NCBI RefSeq assembly: GCF_002802865.1
Contig: NZ_PGLQ01000012.1
Coordinates: 1 to 40,329, forward strand
Reading direction: 5' to 3'
Length of the DNA stretch: 40,329 bases
Source: Bifidobacterium scaligerum
Lineage (GTDB): Bacteria > Actinomycetota > Actinomycetes > Actinomycetales > Bifidobacteriaceae
Shown piece after piece: positions 25,090 to 33,717 of this stretch. The translations under genes were made by a program, and so were the position numbers. Position 1 is the first letter of the stretch, and every line of letters begins with the position of its first letter. The notes under the pieces were generated by a model. The model was given only the letters and a program-made list of their open reading frames with translations, made no database searches and was not told the origin of the DNA.

Positions 25090-25905
25090 ATGCAACATCG
25101 TTCAACATGGTGGAAAACCGCTTTGGGACTGCTGCTTACGCTGATCATGCTGTTCCCGGTGTACTGGATGATCAACGTGGCGTTCACCAGTCGTTCCGCG
25201 ATCCGCTCCGGCGACCTGTATCCGAAGAGCTTTACCGTGGAGAACTTCCAACGTGCGTTCTCCGACCAGATGCCTTACTTGGGTACGTCGCTGATCATCG
25301 CGTTCGGCGTCGTGGTCTTCACTCTGCTCATCGCGTTGCCGTCCGCTTACGGCATCACCTTCCTGCCGCGTCGCGGCGGCAAAACCATCAACTTCCTGCT
25401 GATTGTGGCGCAGATGATTCCCGCCGTGGTCATGTCGCTCGGCTTCTACCAGATCTTCAACGAGATAGGTCTGTTGGATTCCATCCCCGGCCTGATCGTG
25501 GCCGACTCCACCGTGGCCGTGCCGTTCGCGGTGATGCTGCTTACCTCGTTCATGGCAGGTATGCCGCGCTCGCTGATCGAAGCCGCCGAAATCGACGGTG
25601 CCAACAAATGGATGGTGTTCAGCCGTATCGTGGTGCCGCTTTCGCGCAACTCGATCGTTACGGCTTCGCTGTTCAGCTTCCTGTGGGCTTGGAGCGACTT
25701 CATGTTCGCCTCCACGTTGGACGCCGGCGGTGGCATGCTTCGCCCGATCACGATGGGCCTGTACGACTACATCGGCGCACAGAATCAGGAATGGGGTCCG
25801 ATGATGGCCACTGCAGTGATCGCTTCGGTGCCGACCGCGCTGATGCTGGTCGTCGCTCAGAAGTACGTGGCCGCCGGTGTGACCGCGGGTGCCGTCAAGG
25901 ATTGA
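25090..25905 (+). CDS. Sugar ABC transporter permease, MalG/UgpE type
   Basis: 271-aa membrane protein with six predicted transmembrane segments. The EAA loop is EAAEIDGANKWMVFSRIVVPLSRN (about 158-181), and the C-terminus KYVAAGVTAGAVKD is the usual MalG-type end. ATG 25090 lies 2 bp after the previous stop, with AAGGAGGAG inside the upstream coding end, so translation is coupled. It forms the channel with the MalF-type partner. What follows is not another transport gene but a degraded GH31 gene. Confidence 0.87.
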   Translation: MQHRSTWWKTALGLLLTLIMLFPVYWMINVAFTSRSAIRSGDLYPKSFTVENFQRAFSDQMPYLGTSLIIAFGVVVFTLLIALPSAYGITFLPRRGGKTINFLLIVAQMIPAVVMSLGFYQIFNEIGLLDSIPGLIVADSTVAVPFAVMLLTSFMAGMPRSLIEAAEIDGANKWMVFSRIVVPLSRNSIVTASLFSFLWAWSDFMFASTLDAGGGMLRPITMGLYDYIGAQNQEWGPMMATAVIASVPTALMLVVAQKYVAAGVTAGAVKD

Positions 25906-25980
25906 TGGATATCGAAATCGATCGATTCGTGCGATTCTTTCGACCCGATTCGCTCTCATTAAGAATATCGAGGAACACTC

Positions 25981-26206
25981 ATGGCAATATGCACATTCGA
26001 ACAAGACGAAAACGCACTGCTCTGGAACGGTGGAGGCGAGTATCTTCGCATCGAGGCGTGGCGGTGACGGGTCCGTGACGTGGACGAATACTCACGATGG
26101 CTGCGTCTATAAGGGCGGCAGCACGGTTGTGGCTGATGTTCCGCTGGATTCGATCGGATTGTTCGCCCGCGATGGCCGAGATCACGGTATGCGTGATATA
26201 AATTGA
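25981..26206 (+). pseudogene. Internally deleted GH31 glycosidase remnant
   Basis: From ATG 25981 the frame reads a GH31-like N-terminus, CTFEQDENALLWNGGGEY then LRIEAW, and hits a stop at 26065. One frame over, the reading continues GGDGSV and then jumps straight to a GH31-like C-terminal barrel/beta-sandwich segment, WTNTHDGCVYKGGSTVV and LDSIGLFARDG, ending at 26206. GH31 alpha-glucosidases/alpha-xylosidases are about 650-780 aa, so almost all of the catalytic domain, including both catalytic acids, is gone and a 1-nt frameshift is present. The stub has no activity. The parent gene was probably the third enzyme of this sugar operon. Confidence 0.65.
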
Positions 26207-26216
26207 ACCGGTTCAA
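26197..26216 (+). promoter_or_regulatory. -10 element and LacI-type operator of the GH127 gene
   Basis: TTGAACCGGTTCAA (26203-26216) is a perfect 14-bp palindrome with the central CG typical of LacI/GalR operators. It directly follows TATAAA (26197-26202), a -10 candidate, so a bound repressor would cover the start point. The LacI-family gene at 28302-29348 is the obvious candidate regulator. Confidence 0.6.
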
Positions 26217-26260
26217 CATGTGTCGCTTCACGCGACTGGGCGCAATGAAGCGACACATGT
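26216..26260 (+). promoter_or_regulatory. Perfect 15-bp inverted repeat in the GH127 leader
   Basis: ACATGTGTCGCTTCA (26216-26230) is the exact reverse complement of 26246-26260, separated by 15 nt. In RNA it gives a long hairpin ending 12 nt before the ribosome site. It could stabilise the mRNA, act as a leader switch, or be a second operator. Confidence 0.55.
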
Positions 26261-26286
26261 GCCGATGTGTAACGAAAGGAATGACA

Positions 26287-28218
26287 ATGAAGTCTGATGT
26301 GCGATACCGTGGATTCGAATTGCCGGACGTAACGTTGACGGGCGGCGAGTTTTTCCGACGTCAGATGCTGGTGCGTGATTATGTGCTGCAGTTCGATCTT
26401 GACCGACTGATGCACACCTTCCGCACCAATGCGGGCTTCAAAGACGCCGCCGAGCCGTTGGGCGGCTGGGAATCGCCGGACTGCGGGTTGCGTGGTCATT
26501 TCGTAGGTCATTTCCTGTCCGCCGCGTCCAAGTTCTACGCTGCATACGGTGCGGATGAAACGGTCGATAATGTGGCCGGTGACGCGACCGATAGCAATAC
26601 GCCGGACGACGATACGCAAGCCGAGATACGCGACCGGTTCAAGACGATCGTCGATCACATCGTCGACGTGATGGCGCAATGTGCCCAGCCGAACGGATAC
26701 CTCGCGGCTTTCCCCGAATCCGAGCTCGATCGGCTGGAATCCAAGGATTATCGCAAGGTTTGGGCGCCTTACTACACGTTGCATAAGATTCTGCAGGGCT
26801 TGGTGGACGCCTACCGTTACACGGACAACGAGACGGCGTTGCAGCTGGCGAGAGGATTGGCCGGGTACATCGGTCGTCGGCTTTCCGGGCTCGGGGCATG
26901 GAAAATCGACAACATGCTACGGCCCACCCGACTCAATCCGCTGAACGAATATGGCGGCATCGGCGACGCCCTGTATGCGCTGTACGACATCACCCATGAT
27001 GCGGATGTGCTGGCGACGGCCAAAATCTTCGATCGTGAGTATTTCCTCGGACCAATGACCGCCGGCGAGGACGTGCTGGAAGATTTGCACGCGAATACCC
27101 ATCTGCCGCAGATCATCGCGGCGGAACATCGGTATGACATCACCGGTGAAGAGCGGTACCGTACGGCAGCCGAGCATTTCGCCGAGTTCCTTGACTCGCG
27201 TACGTTCGCCAATGGCTCCAACAGTTCGAAAGCCACCCATTTCACGTTGGAATATGGCGTTTCGGACAAGGCCGAACACTGGGGTGCCGCCGGTGATCTG
27301 CACGATGCCTTGACGTTCGGCGAAAGCGAATCCTGCAACGGTCACAACACCGAGCGCATCATGAGCCGACTGTTCTCCTGGACGGGAGATATCCGCTATG
27401 CCGATTGGCTGGCACGACTGAAATTCAACGCCGTGCTCAACTGCTTCAGCCCGCGCAACGGCCTGTCGCAATACCATCAGCCGATGGGGTGCGGCGCGTA
27501 TAAGATCTTCTCCACGCCGACCGACACATTCTGGTGCTGCACCGCCTCCGGTGTGGAGGCCGCCAGTGAGCTGGCCCGCAACATTTGGTTCGAGGCTGTG
27601 CCGGAAAGCAGCGTCGAACCGGTGGAAGACGGCGGCACCGTGCCGACTGTTGCGGTAACGTCGTTCGTGCCCTCACGGTTGCATTGGCGCGATCAAGGCG
27701 TGACCTGCACGTTGGACACCGATTACCCTGCGTCGGATCGCGCAACGCTGTGCGTGACGTTTGATACGTGCGCTAACGCATGTGGCGACGCGTGCGCTGA
27801 CGCCCCACGACGTCTGGCGTTCGTATTCCGTGCGCACACGGTGGAAGGCGCAAGCGTGCCCCTGACCCGTGCCGCCGACGGTTTCGCGCGAATCGAGCGC
27901 GACTGGCACAACGGCGAGTCGATTACCTTGCATATCGCGCCCGACTGGCATACGGAATCGTTGCGCGGTGCCCCGAATCGCGTGGCCGTGCTTCACGGTG
28001 ACGTGCTCATGGCCAAGCCGGACGCCGATATCAACGTCGGCGATCTGCCGGCTGCCGGGGAAGCGCTGGCGGCCCGCGCCGCGGCGATGCACATGCGCCC
28101 GCTGTACGACATCGCCGGCCACGAGCGCTACAGCGTCTACCTCAACACCGACGCCGAGCACCCCATAACGCCGGTCGAATTCAGTCCGGTTGCCGAAGGG
28201 TCCAACGACCCGCAGTAA
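26287..28218 (+). CDS. GH127 beta-L-arabinofuranosidase
   Basis: 643-aa intracellular glycoside hydrolase of the DUF1680/GH127 family; the type enzyme is HypBA1 of B. longum, which releases L-arabinose from beta-1,2-arabinobiose of plant hydroxyproline-linked glycans. The zinc-cysteine site is intact: Glu348 and Cys350 in GESESCNGHNTERI, and Cys417-Cys418 in TFWCCTASG, with Cys417 as likely nucleophile. ALYDITHDADVL and the N-terminal GFKDAAEPLGGWESPDCGLRGH fit the family. No signal peptide is seen. ATG 26287 is 6 bp after AAAGGA; ATG 26281 is too close to it. The stop lies in a short tandem repeat. A LacI operator and a hairpin precede it. Confidence 0.88.
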   Translation: MKSDVRYRGFELPDVTLTGGEFFRRQMLVRDYVLQFDLDRLMHTFRTNAGFKDAAEPLGGWESPDCGLRGHFVGHFLSAASKFYAAYGADETVDNVAGDATDSNTPDDDTQAEIRDRFKTIVDHIVDVMAQCAQPNGYLAAFPESELDRLESKDYRKVWAPYYTLHKILQGLVDAYRYTDNETALQLARGLAGYIGRRLSGLGAWKIDNMLRPTRLNPLNEYGGIGDALYALYDITHDADVLATAKIFDREYFLGPMTAGEDVLEDLHANTHLPQIIAAEHRYDITGEERYRTAAEHFAEFLDSRTFANGSNSSKATHFTLEYGVSDKAEHWGAAGDLHDALTFGESESCNGHNTERIMSRLFSWTGDIRYADWLARLKFNAVLNCFSPRNGLSQYHQPMGCGAYKIFSTPTDTFWCCTASGVEAASELARNIWFEAVPESSVEPVEDGGTVPTVAVTSFVPSRLHWRDQGVTCTLDTDYPASDRATLCVTFDTCANACGDACADAPRRLAFVFRAHTVEGASVPLTRAADGFARIERDWHNGESITLHIAPDWHTESLRGAPNRVAVLHGDVLMAKPDADINVGDLPAAGEALAARAAAMHMRPLYDIAGHERYSVYLNTDAEHPITPVEFSPVAEGSNDPQ

Positions 28219-28300
28219 GACCCGCAGTAAGACTCGCAGCAGTCCCGCAATGAGACCCGCAGCCCGCAGTAGGGTCGAGCCCGGCCGCGGGACTGCGGCA
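28206..28300. repeat. Imperfect GACCCGCAGTAA tandem repeat between convergent genes
   Basis: The 12-bp unit GACCCGCAGTAA starts inside the last codons of the GH127 gene and recurs in altered form several times to about 28270 (GACTCGCAGCAG, GACCCGCAGC). A GC-rich stem (CCCGG/CCGCGGG) follows. It fills the gap between the convergent GH127 and LacI genes and may help end both transcripts. Confidence 0.5.
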
Positions 28301-28301
28301 G

Positions 28302-29348
28302 CTACCGCAAAGCCCGCGTCGAGGCCCGTTCCACAAACGTGAAATCAGTAGTCACCGTCTGGAACGGGCCTGCATCACCGTTGATGCGGCCGATCAGCAT
28401 ATCGACCGCCGCCGAGGCGAACGCTTCCATATGCAGGTCCACCGTGCTCAGCGTCGGCGTGCTGAACTGGCATTCCTGCACGTTGTCGAAACCGATCACC
28501 TGCACGTCCTGCGGTATTTGCAGCCCCATACGTTGTAATTCGTGCACAGCGCCGAACGCTAGAGCGTCGTTCAAGCAGATGATGATTTCCGGGCATGCCA
28601 CACGGCCCAGCAGATCTCGTATCGCCCGCTCGCCGTCGCTGCTCAACCAGCGGCTTTCCGGAATAACGAGGTTCCAATCCACCGGAATGCCCAGCCGAGA
28701 GAACGCCTCGACGAAACCACGAAGTCGCAGTGGGCCGGCACCCTCTGAAGCTTGCATCACATTATTGGCGTCAACGCCCTCGGGAGCTCCGATCAGGCCA
28801 ATGCGCCGGAACCCTTTGGCCAGCAGCTTCGATACCAATGCATCCATGGCTTCGCGACTGGGAACCCGCACGCTGTCGGCTTTGCCGTAGGCGTCAAAAT
28901 CGCCGACGAACACTATCGGATACTGCTGCTGCAATATCGCTCCCTCGTTCGCCAGCGGTTTGCCGGAAAGGAAAATCCATCCGTCCGCACCGAGCGAGGG
29001 GATTCGATCAACCGCCTCCGGCAGACCGGTGCCATCCAGGTCATAAGTGTTGATCACTACGCCGTAATCGCGCTCCCTTGCGACTTCGATCAATGACTGC
29101 GCGAACAGCGCGGTGAACGACTGCGTGAAATCGAACGTGGCCAATCCAATCAGCTTGGACACGCCTGTTTTCAATGATCGAGCCGAATAATTGACGGAAT
29201 ACCCCATGCTGGTGATTGTCTTGCGGACACGTTCACGCGTTTCCGGACGCATACTTCCCGAGTTGTTGATGACATTGGAAACGGTTTTTATGGAGACGCC
29301 CGCCTGTCGGGCAACGTCCGTAATGGTTACTCGCTTTGACGTCGACAT
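28302..29348 (-). CDS. LacI-family transcriptional regulator
   Basis: 348-aa repressor-type protein. The N-terminal helix-turn-helix is clear (RVTITDVARQAGVSIKTVSNVINNS, then RVRKTITSMGYSVNYSARSLKTG hinge), followed by a periplasmic-binding-like sensor domain (LIGLATFDFTQSFTALFAQSL, GWIFLSGKPLA, IPQDVQVIGFDNV). ATG at 29348 has GGAGG about 9 bp before it. It is the last gene of the minus-strand GH51-importer-GH42 unit and converges on GH127. Its target is probably the TTGAACCGGTTCAA palindrome before GH127 and/or the GTACAA-type sites before GH51; which one cannot be told. The effector is likely arabinose or an oligosaccharide. Confidence 0.88.
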   Translation of the reverse strand: MSTSKRVTITDVARQAGVSIKTVSNVINNSGSMRPETRERVRKTITSMGYSVNYSARSLKTGVSKLIGLATFDFTQSFTALFAQSLIEVARERDYGVVINTYDLDGTGLPEAVDRIPSLGADGWIFLSGKPLANEGAILQQQYPIVFVGDFDAYGKADSVRVPSREAMDALVSKLLAKGFRRIGLIGAPEGVDANNVMQASEGAGPLRLRGFVEAFSRLGIPVDWNLVIPESRWLSSDGERAIRDLLGRVACPEIIICLNDALAFGAVHELQRMGLQIPQDVQVIGFDNVQECQFSTPTLSTVDLHMEAFASAAVDMLIGRINGDAGPFQTVTTDFTFVERASTRALR

Positions 29349-29445
29349 TGTCGGTACCTCCAAACTTCCGCTCGTCTCAAGTCGGGGCAGCCCTGTGACT
29401 GCATTGGCACAGCGGCGCTCGCTTATTCGATAATTAGTATCTTAT

Positions 29446-31608
29446 CTACCGTTTATTGTCATCGGCGGTTGCGCGTTCAGGCTTTTCCGCAAGAATGCGA
29501 ACGTCCCACGGTCGTAGCATGACTTCTTGCACAGGCTCCCCGCCGTTTGCCGGAGAACAAGGGGAGGGGAGCGTGACGCGCTCGCAGTCCCAGCTCCAGT
29601 TGAACAAGGCGTGCAGCCGCTCGCCGTTTCCGTTCACTGCCGATGTATGCGTTACTGCTGTGCCCTTGCAGCAGTCGGACCATACGGAAGCCGGTGCGAG
29701 TACGGCGTCATATATCGACGTCATCAACTCGCGATTGGGAATCGTGCCTACAACGGTAACGCGTCCCGCGCCTGTCTGATGGGTGGTCGCCGCCGCAAAT
29801 CTTCCGAAGAACGGATGCTCGTATCGGCATAATGCTTCGCCGGAGATTGGTTCGAGGTGTTGTGCAACTACGGTCGCCGCGCTTTGCGGACGCATATCGT
29901 ATCCTTGGCATCCGCGAATCGGAAGATTACGGAGCAGACTTGACGTCTCCTGGTAGGAAGCGCCTGCGAGCTGTTGCAATCCTGCTGGTTGCGTATGGCT
30001 TTGGGCACGGGCAAGGTTGTCTACGATTCCGGTTTCCGGTCCTATGATCAGGTGACCGCCGCACTGTACGTAATCTTTCAGCCAATCCGTCAGTTTATCG
30101 GAAATCATATATGTTCCGGCCGCTACCAGAACCGGATGATGCAGCACGAATTGTTGCGCCGGGTAACGAAGGTTGCCGTTATCGTCAATAATCTGGGTAT
30201 CGTATACGATGCGAGTCTGTCTGCCGGAAAGGAAGGCCCCCTGGTAGAACGCGCGGAACAGTTGCTCATAGGCTTGCGGATTCCGTGCATCGTGAGCGTC
30301 GGAGAAGCCGTTGCGCGCTTGATAAGGCTCGCATTCCATGGCCCAGCGTGACTGTACCGAATACAGTATGGTGATGTCGTAATCCGGGTGCAACCCCAGA
30401 ATTGTGGTCCCGTACGATTCGAGTTCGGCACCCAGTTCGGCGATCTGATGATAGACGCGACCCGGTTTGCCGTCATGGGGGATGATGCCGCCCCAGAAGG
30501 TCTCCGCTCCGGTCGTGATCTGCCTCCACGGCCAGTATTCGATCATCTGGGCTCCACGCAGAATGAACTGCCAAGCGGCCTGACGCCATTGGCCGTCGTA
30601 CCCGGGGAACCGGTCGGCGGAACCGCCAATTGGGCCGCCATTGCACTCGGCGATATCAAATGGCTGCTGTTTCAAGGCGTAGATACGATCGCCATTGAGG
30701 CTTAATCCCCATGGCCCGGTGGTTTTCCACTCGCTTTCGGTCTGAGCGCCATAGTCGCTGTCCGGGTTGTCGAGCAACATTCCGTCCTGCATCTGGTAAT
30801 AGGGGTCGAACGACACCACATCCAACAGTTGTGCGGACTTCGCCTCATCGAGCGCCGGGCGGGCCAATGCGAAATTCACGGTGATGAACTGATCGTCACG
30901 GCAGAGTGCGCGAATCCAATCACGCTGCTCACGCAGCATATCATCGGTGAGCTTCGCTTGATACCGTCGCCAAGTGATGTCATATTGCGGCTGATCATTG
31001 CCGGATGGTTCCCACAGATCATCCCAATCGGTTAGTTCATGAGACCAGAACACCAGCCCCCACTGTCGGTTGAGTTCTTCGACGTTGCCGTACTCTCGGC
31101 GCAGCTCGTCTTTGAAGCCTTCGAATACGAACGGGGAGTAATCGATTTTCAGGCCCGGTTCGTTATGCAGTTGCCAGCCGATCACAGCAGGGTGATCCCG
31201 GTATCGTTGCACGATCGCTTCGATGATGCGGCGCGAATAATAGCGGAATGTCGGATACGTGTAGCTGTGCTCTTCTCTTGAGCCGTAAGCCGAACGCCGA
31301 CCATGAATGTCCACCAACGTTATTTCCGGGCATGCACGAGCAAGCCACAAGGGAATCGCGAATGTCGGCACTCCGATGATAGCTTCCACGCCATACTCGT
31401 GGGCTTTATCCAGTACCGGTTCCAACCAATCCAGATCAAACCGGCCGTCTTCGGGCTCCCAATGCGACCAGCTGCCTTCTCCGACGCGGATGGTGTTGCA
31501 GTGCGCTTCGGCAAGCAGACGCATGTCCTCATCCAATGTGTCGAATGCATGATATTCGGCATAGAATGCCGCTCCGAAACGGAACTTGTCCGGCTGTCTG
31601 CTGCCCAT
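29446..31608 (-). CDS. GH42 beta-galactosidase / alpha-L-arabinopyranosidase
   Basis: 720-aa cytosolic GH42 enzyme, full length. The barrel starts RFGAAFYAEYHAFDTL; the acid/base is Glu150 in GWQLHNEPG and the nucleophile is most likely Glu321 in FDIAECNGGP. A trimerisation domain (about 400-600) and a C-terminal beta domain follow. GH42 enzymes mostly remove terminal beta-galactose, but some bifidobacterial members prefer alpha-L-arabinopyranosides, which differ from galactose only at C5. The neighbouring arabinofuranosidases make the second possibility realistic. The ribosome site before ATG 31608 is weak (GGATGG). It is probably co-transcribed with the upstream permeases and the downstream LacI gene. 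Confidence 0.83.
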   Translation of the reverse strand: MGSRQPDKFRFGAAFYAEYHAFDTLDEDMRLLAEAHCNTIRVGEGSWSHWEPEDGRFDLDWLEPVLDKAHEYGVEAIIGVPTFAIPLWLARACPEITLVDIHGRRSAYGSREEHSYTYPTFRYYSRRIIEAIVQRYRDHPAVIGWQLHNEPGLKIDYSPFVFEGFKDELRREYGNVEELNRQWGLVFWSHELTDWDDLWEPSGNDQPQYDITWRRYQAKLTDDMLREQRDWIRALCRDDQFITVNFALARPALDEAKSAQLLDVVSFDPYYQMQDGMLLDNPDSDYGAQTESEWKTTGPWGLSLNGDRIYALKQQPFDIAECNGGPIGGSADRFPGYDGQWRQAAWQFILRGAQMIEYWPWRQITTGAETFWGGIIPHDGKPGRVYHQIAELGAELESYGTTILGLHPDYDITILYSVQSRWAMECEPYQARNGFSDAHDARNPQAYEQLFRAFYQGAFLSGRQTRIVYDTQIIDDNGNLRYPAQQFVLHHPVLVAAGTYMISDKLTDWLKDYVQCGGHLIIGPETGIVDNLARAQSHTQPAGLQQLAGASYQETSSLLRNLPIRGCQGYDMRPQSAATVVAQHLEPISGEALCRYEHPFFGRFAAATTHQTGAGRVTVVGTIPNRELMTSIYDAVLAPASVWSDCCKGTAVTHTSAVNGNGERLHALFNWSWDCERVTLPSPCSPANGGEPVQEVMLRPWDVRILAEKPERATADDNKR

Positions 31609-31647
31609 ACTGTGTCACCATCCTGTGCGATGTGTTGTGGCAATATG

Positions 31648-31782
31648 ACGAATTCCGGCTCCGGCATCTGTGCCGAAACCGGAATTCGTTGATTGATCGA
31701 TAGTGTTTTTCCGGTATGTACCGGTGCTTTTCCGGTGTTTGCCGACTCAGGTGAGTCGATCCGATCGGTCGAATCACCTGAG
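31648..31782 (-). promoter_or_regulatory. Two strong hairpins between the permease and GH42 genes
   Basis: Hairpin one: ACGAATTCCGG (31648-31658) with CCGGAATTCGT (31679-31689), with an inner CGGCA/TGCCG. Hairpin two: CTCAGGTGA (31746-31754) with TCACCTGAG (31774-31782), with an inner TCGA/TCGA. No T-run follows either on the minus strand, so processing or partial attenuation is more likely than full termination. Confidence 0.5.
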
Positions 31783-31791
31783 CTCAGCGAA

Positions 31792-32700
31792 TCAAGCCTT
31801 GACCGAACCTGCCGTCAATCCGCCGACCCAGTATCGTTGCAGGAACAGGAAGGCGATGACCAGCGGAATAACCGAGACGAAGGCACCGGAGGTGACCAGA
31901 TTCCAGATTTGTTCGGCGCCGGCACCCATGTTCGAGCGCTGCTGCCACTGCGTCAGGCCGACGGTGATGGGGAAGAGCTTGGTGTTCGACAGCACCACCG
32001 AAGGCAGGAAGAAGTTGTTCCAACAGGCGACCACGGACAGCAGGAACACCGTGGTGATGGCCGGCGTCATAATCGGCAGCGAGACTTGGAAGAACGTGCG
32101 TAGTTCGCCGGCGCCATCCACTCGTGCCGCTTCCAGCATCTCGTCCGGCAGGGAATCCATGCAGTATACGCGCATCAGATATACGCCGAACGGAGAAAGC
32201 AGCGACGGTAGCAGCACGGCCCACACCGTATCGTTCATGCCGAACTGCGACATCAGCATGAAGGTGGGAATGGCCAGTGCGGTGGTGGGGATCATCAATG
32301 AGCCGAGCACGATGTTGAAGTAGGTCTTGCGGCCCTTGAACTTGAATTTTGCGAATCCGTATCCGGCCATCACGGAGACGGCGGTTGCGCCGAATCCGCC
32401 CACGAAGGCATACAGGAACGAGTTGAACAGCCAGCGCCAGTAAATGCCGCCTTCATAGGTGGAGAGCTCCTTGATGTTCTCCCACAGGTTGAAGGTCTTG
32501 TCGAACCACATCGGGCCGCCTGAGCCGACGAACAGTCCCGAATTGGTTTTGGTCGCGGCTACGACCAGCCACCATACGGGGAACAGGAAGTAGACCACGC
32601 AGATGGCCAGCAGCACGTATGAGGGGATGTGATGTCCGCCGCCGATAGGGGCTCCGGTGTTGCGGGATTGCTTCGATGAACGCGTTGTTGAACGAGCCAT
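31792..32700 (-). CDS. Sugar ABC transporter permease, MalG type
   Basis: 302-aa membrane protein: a basic/Ser-rich N-terminus (about 25 residues), six predicted transmembrane segments, EAA loop LEAARVDGAGELRTFFQVSLP (about 192-212) and the MalG-like end YWVGGLTAGSVKA. It starts 3 bp after the partner permease stop, so translation is coupled. It belongs with the binding protein at 33718-35109. No ATPase is encoded nearby. Confidence 0.87.
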   Translation of the reverse strand: MARSTTRSSKQSRNTGAPIGGGHHIPSYVLLAICVVYFLFPVWWLVVAATKTNSGLFVGSGGPMWFDKTFNLWENIKELSTYEGGIYWRWLFNSFLYAFVGGFGATAVSVMAGYGFAKFKFKGRKTYFNIVLGSLMIPTTALAIPTFMLMSQFGMNDTVWAVLLPSLLSPFGVYLMRVYCMDSLPDEMLEAARVDGAGELRTFFQVSLPIMTPAITTVFLLSVVACWNNFFLPSVVLSNTKLFPITVGLTQWQQRSNMGAGAEQIWNLVTSGAFVSVIPLVIAFLFLQRYWVGGLTAGSVKA

Positions 32701-32703
32701 TGA

Positions 32704-33627
32704 TCAGCCCTCCAATCCTGATTGCTTGCGGGTCAGTCGCATGAAGAAGATGCTGAAGATCACCACGATCAGACCCAAAGCGAACGATACGGTCGCCGAA
32801 TAGTTCAGCTGGTTGTAGTTGAAGGCCAGCGCCTGTGCATACATGTTCGGGGTATACTCCGGCGCGATTACCGAAGGTGCGCTGTTCTTCAACACGGTTG
32901 GTTCGGTGTAGAACTGCAGCGTGCCGATCAGGGAGAAGATCGTGACCATGACCAGCGAACTGGAAATCATCGGTGTTTTGATCTTCAACGCGATCTGAAT
33001 CTCCGAAGCGCCGTCGATGCGTGCCGACTCATACAATTCGTGCGGAACGGATTGCAATGCCGAATACAGGATCACCATGTAGTAGCCGGTCCACTGCCAG
33101 GTAACGACGTTCACCAAGGAGCCGAAGATGCCCTGTGGGGTCAGAAAGCCCGGGGTCGGTAGTCCGAACAGGTCGAAGAGAGTGGCGAACGGGCCCATAT
33201 CCTTCGAGTACATGAAGCCCCACATCAAAGCGCCGATCACTACGGGAATAGCGTACGGCAGGAAGACCACCAGTCGGGAGAAAGCCGTGAACTTGTTCTT
33301 GACGGAGTCGATCACCAAGGCGATCAGCAATGCGAACAGCAGCTGGATAGGGACCATCACCACCGTGTACAGAACGACGCGTCCCATACCGGCCAGAAAG
33401 ATGGGGTCGGTGAAGGCTCGGGCGTAATTGGCCAATCCGGTGAAGGTGCTGCCGCGTACCTGCGTATAGGTGAACAGGGAGACGTAGAAGGCGTAGACCA
33501 GCGGTATCACCAGAAACAGCAGGAAGATGATGGCGAATGGTGCGGTGAAGAACCAGCCCCACAGGTTCACCTTGCGCGCTGATTGAGACCGCGTGGAGGA
33601 TGTGTGTTGTGATTGTTGCTGCGACAT
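32704..33627 (-). CDS. Sugar ABC transporter permease, MalF type
   Basis: 307-aa membrane protein with a polar N-terminus rich in Gln/Ser/Thr, six predicted transmembrane segments and the EAA loop YESARIDGASEIQIALKIKTP (about 200-220). The ribosome site AAGGGAGGT lies 8 bp before the ATG at 33627 and partly overlaps the foot of a strong stem-loop. It is the middle gene of binding protein - MalF - MalG. Confidence 0.87.
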   Translation of the reverse strand: MSQQQSQHTSSTRSQSARKVNLWGWFFTAPFAIIFLLFLVIPLVYAFYVSLFTYTQVRGSTFTGLANYARAFTDPIFLAGMGRVVLYTVVMVPIQLLFALLIALVIDSVKNKFTAFSRLVVFLPYAIPVVIGALMWGFMYSKDMGPFATLFDLFGLPTPGFLTPQGIFGSLVNVVTWQWTGYYMVILYSALQSVPHELYESARIDGASEIQIALKIKTPMISSSLVMVTIFSLIGTLQFYTEPTVLKNSAPSVIAPEYTPNMYAQALAFNYNQLNYSATVSFALGLIVVIFSIFFMRLTRKQSGLEG

Positions 33628-33641
33628 GTTCGCATACCTCC

Positions 33642-33679
33642 CTTGGTATGAAGGGGCCCGAAGACCCCTTCATACCAAG
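33642..33679 (-). promoter_or_regulatory. Perfect 15-bp stem-loop overlapping the permease ribosome site
   Basis: CTTGGTATGAAGGGG (33642-33656) pairs exactly with CCCCTTCATACCAAG (33665-33679), loop of 8 nt. The ribosome-binding sequence of the MalF gene (complement of 33636-33644) overlaps the stem by 3 nt. It probably lowers permease synthesis relative to the binding protein. Confidence 0.7.
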
Positions 33680-33717
33680 CAGTGTTTCTGCTATTGGATG
33701 TTATCGGCTGTTGCAGG

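Noticed and set aside
25912..25930. ATCGATCGAT-type palindrome after the second permease as a LacI operator
   Set aside because: It is a simple AT/CG repeat without the usual central CG and precedes only a degraded gene.
28206..28270. CRISPR array
   Set aside because: The units are 12 bp, directly abutting, imperfect, and have no spacers.
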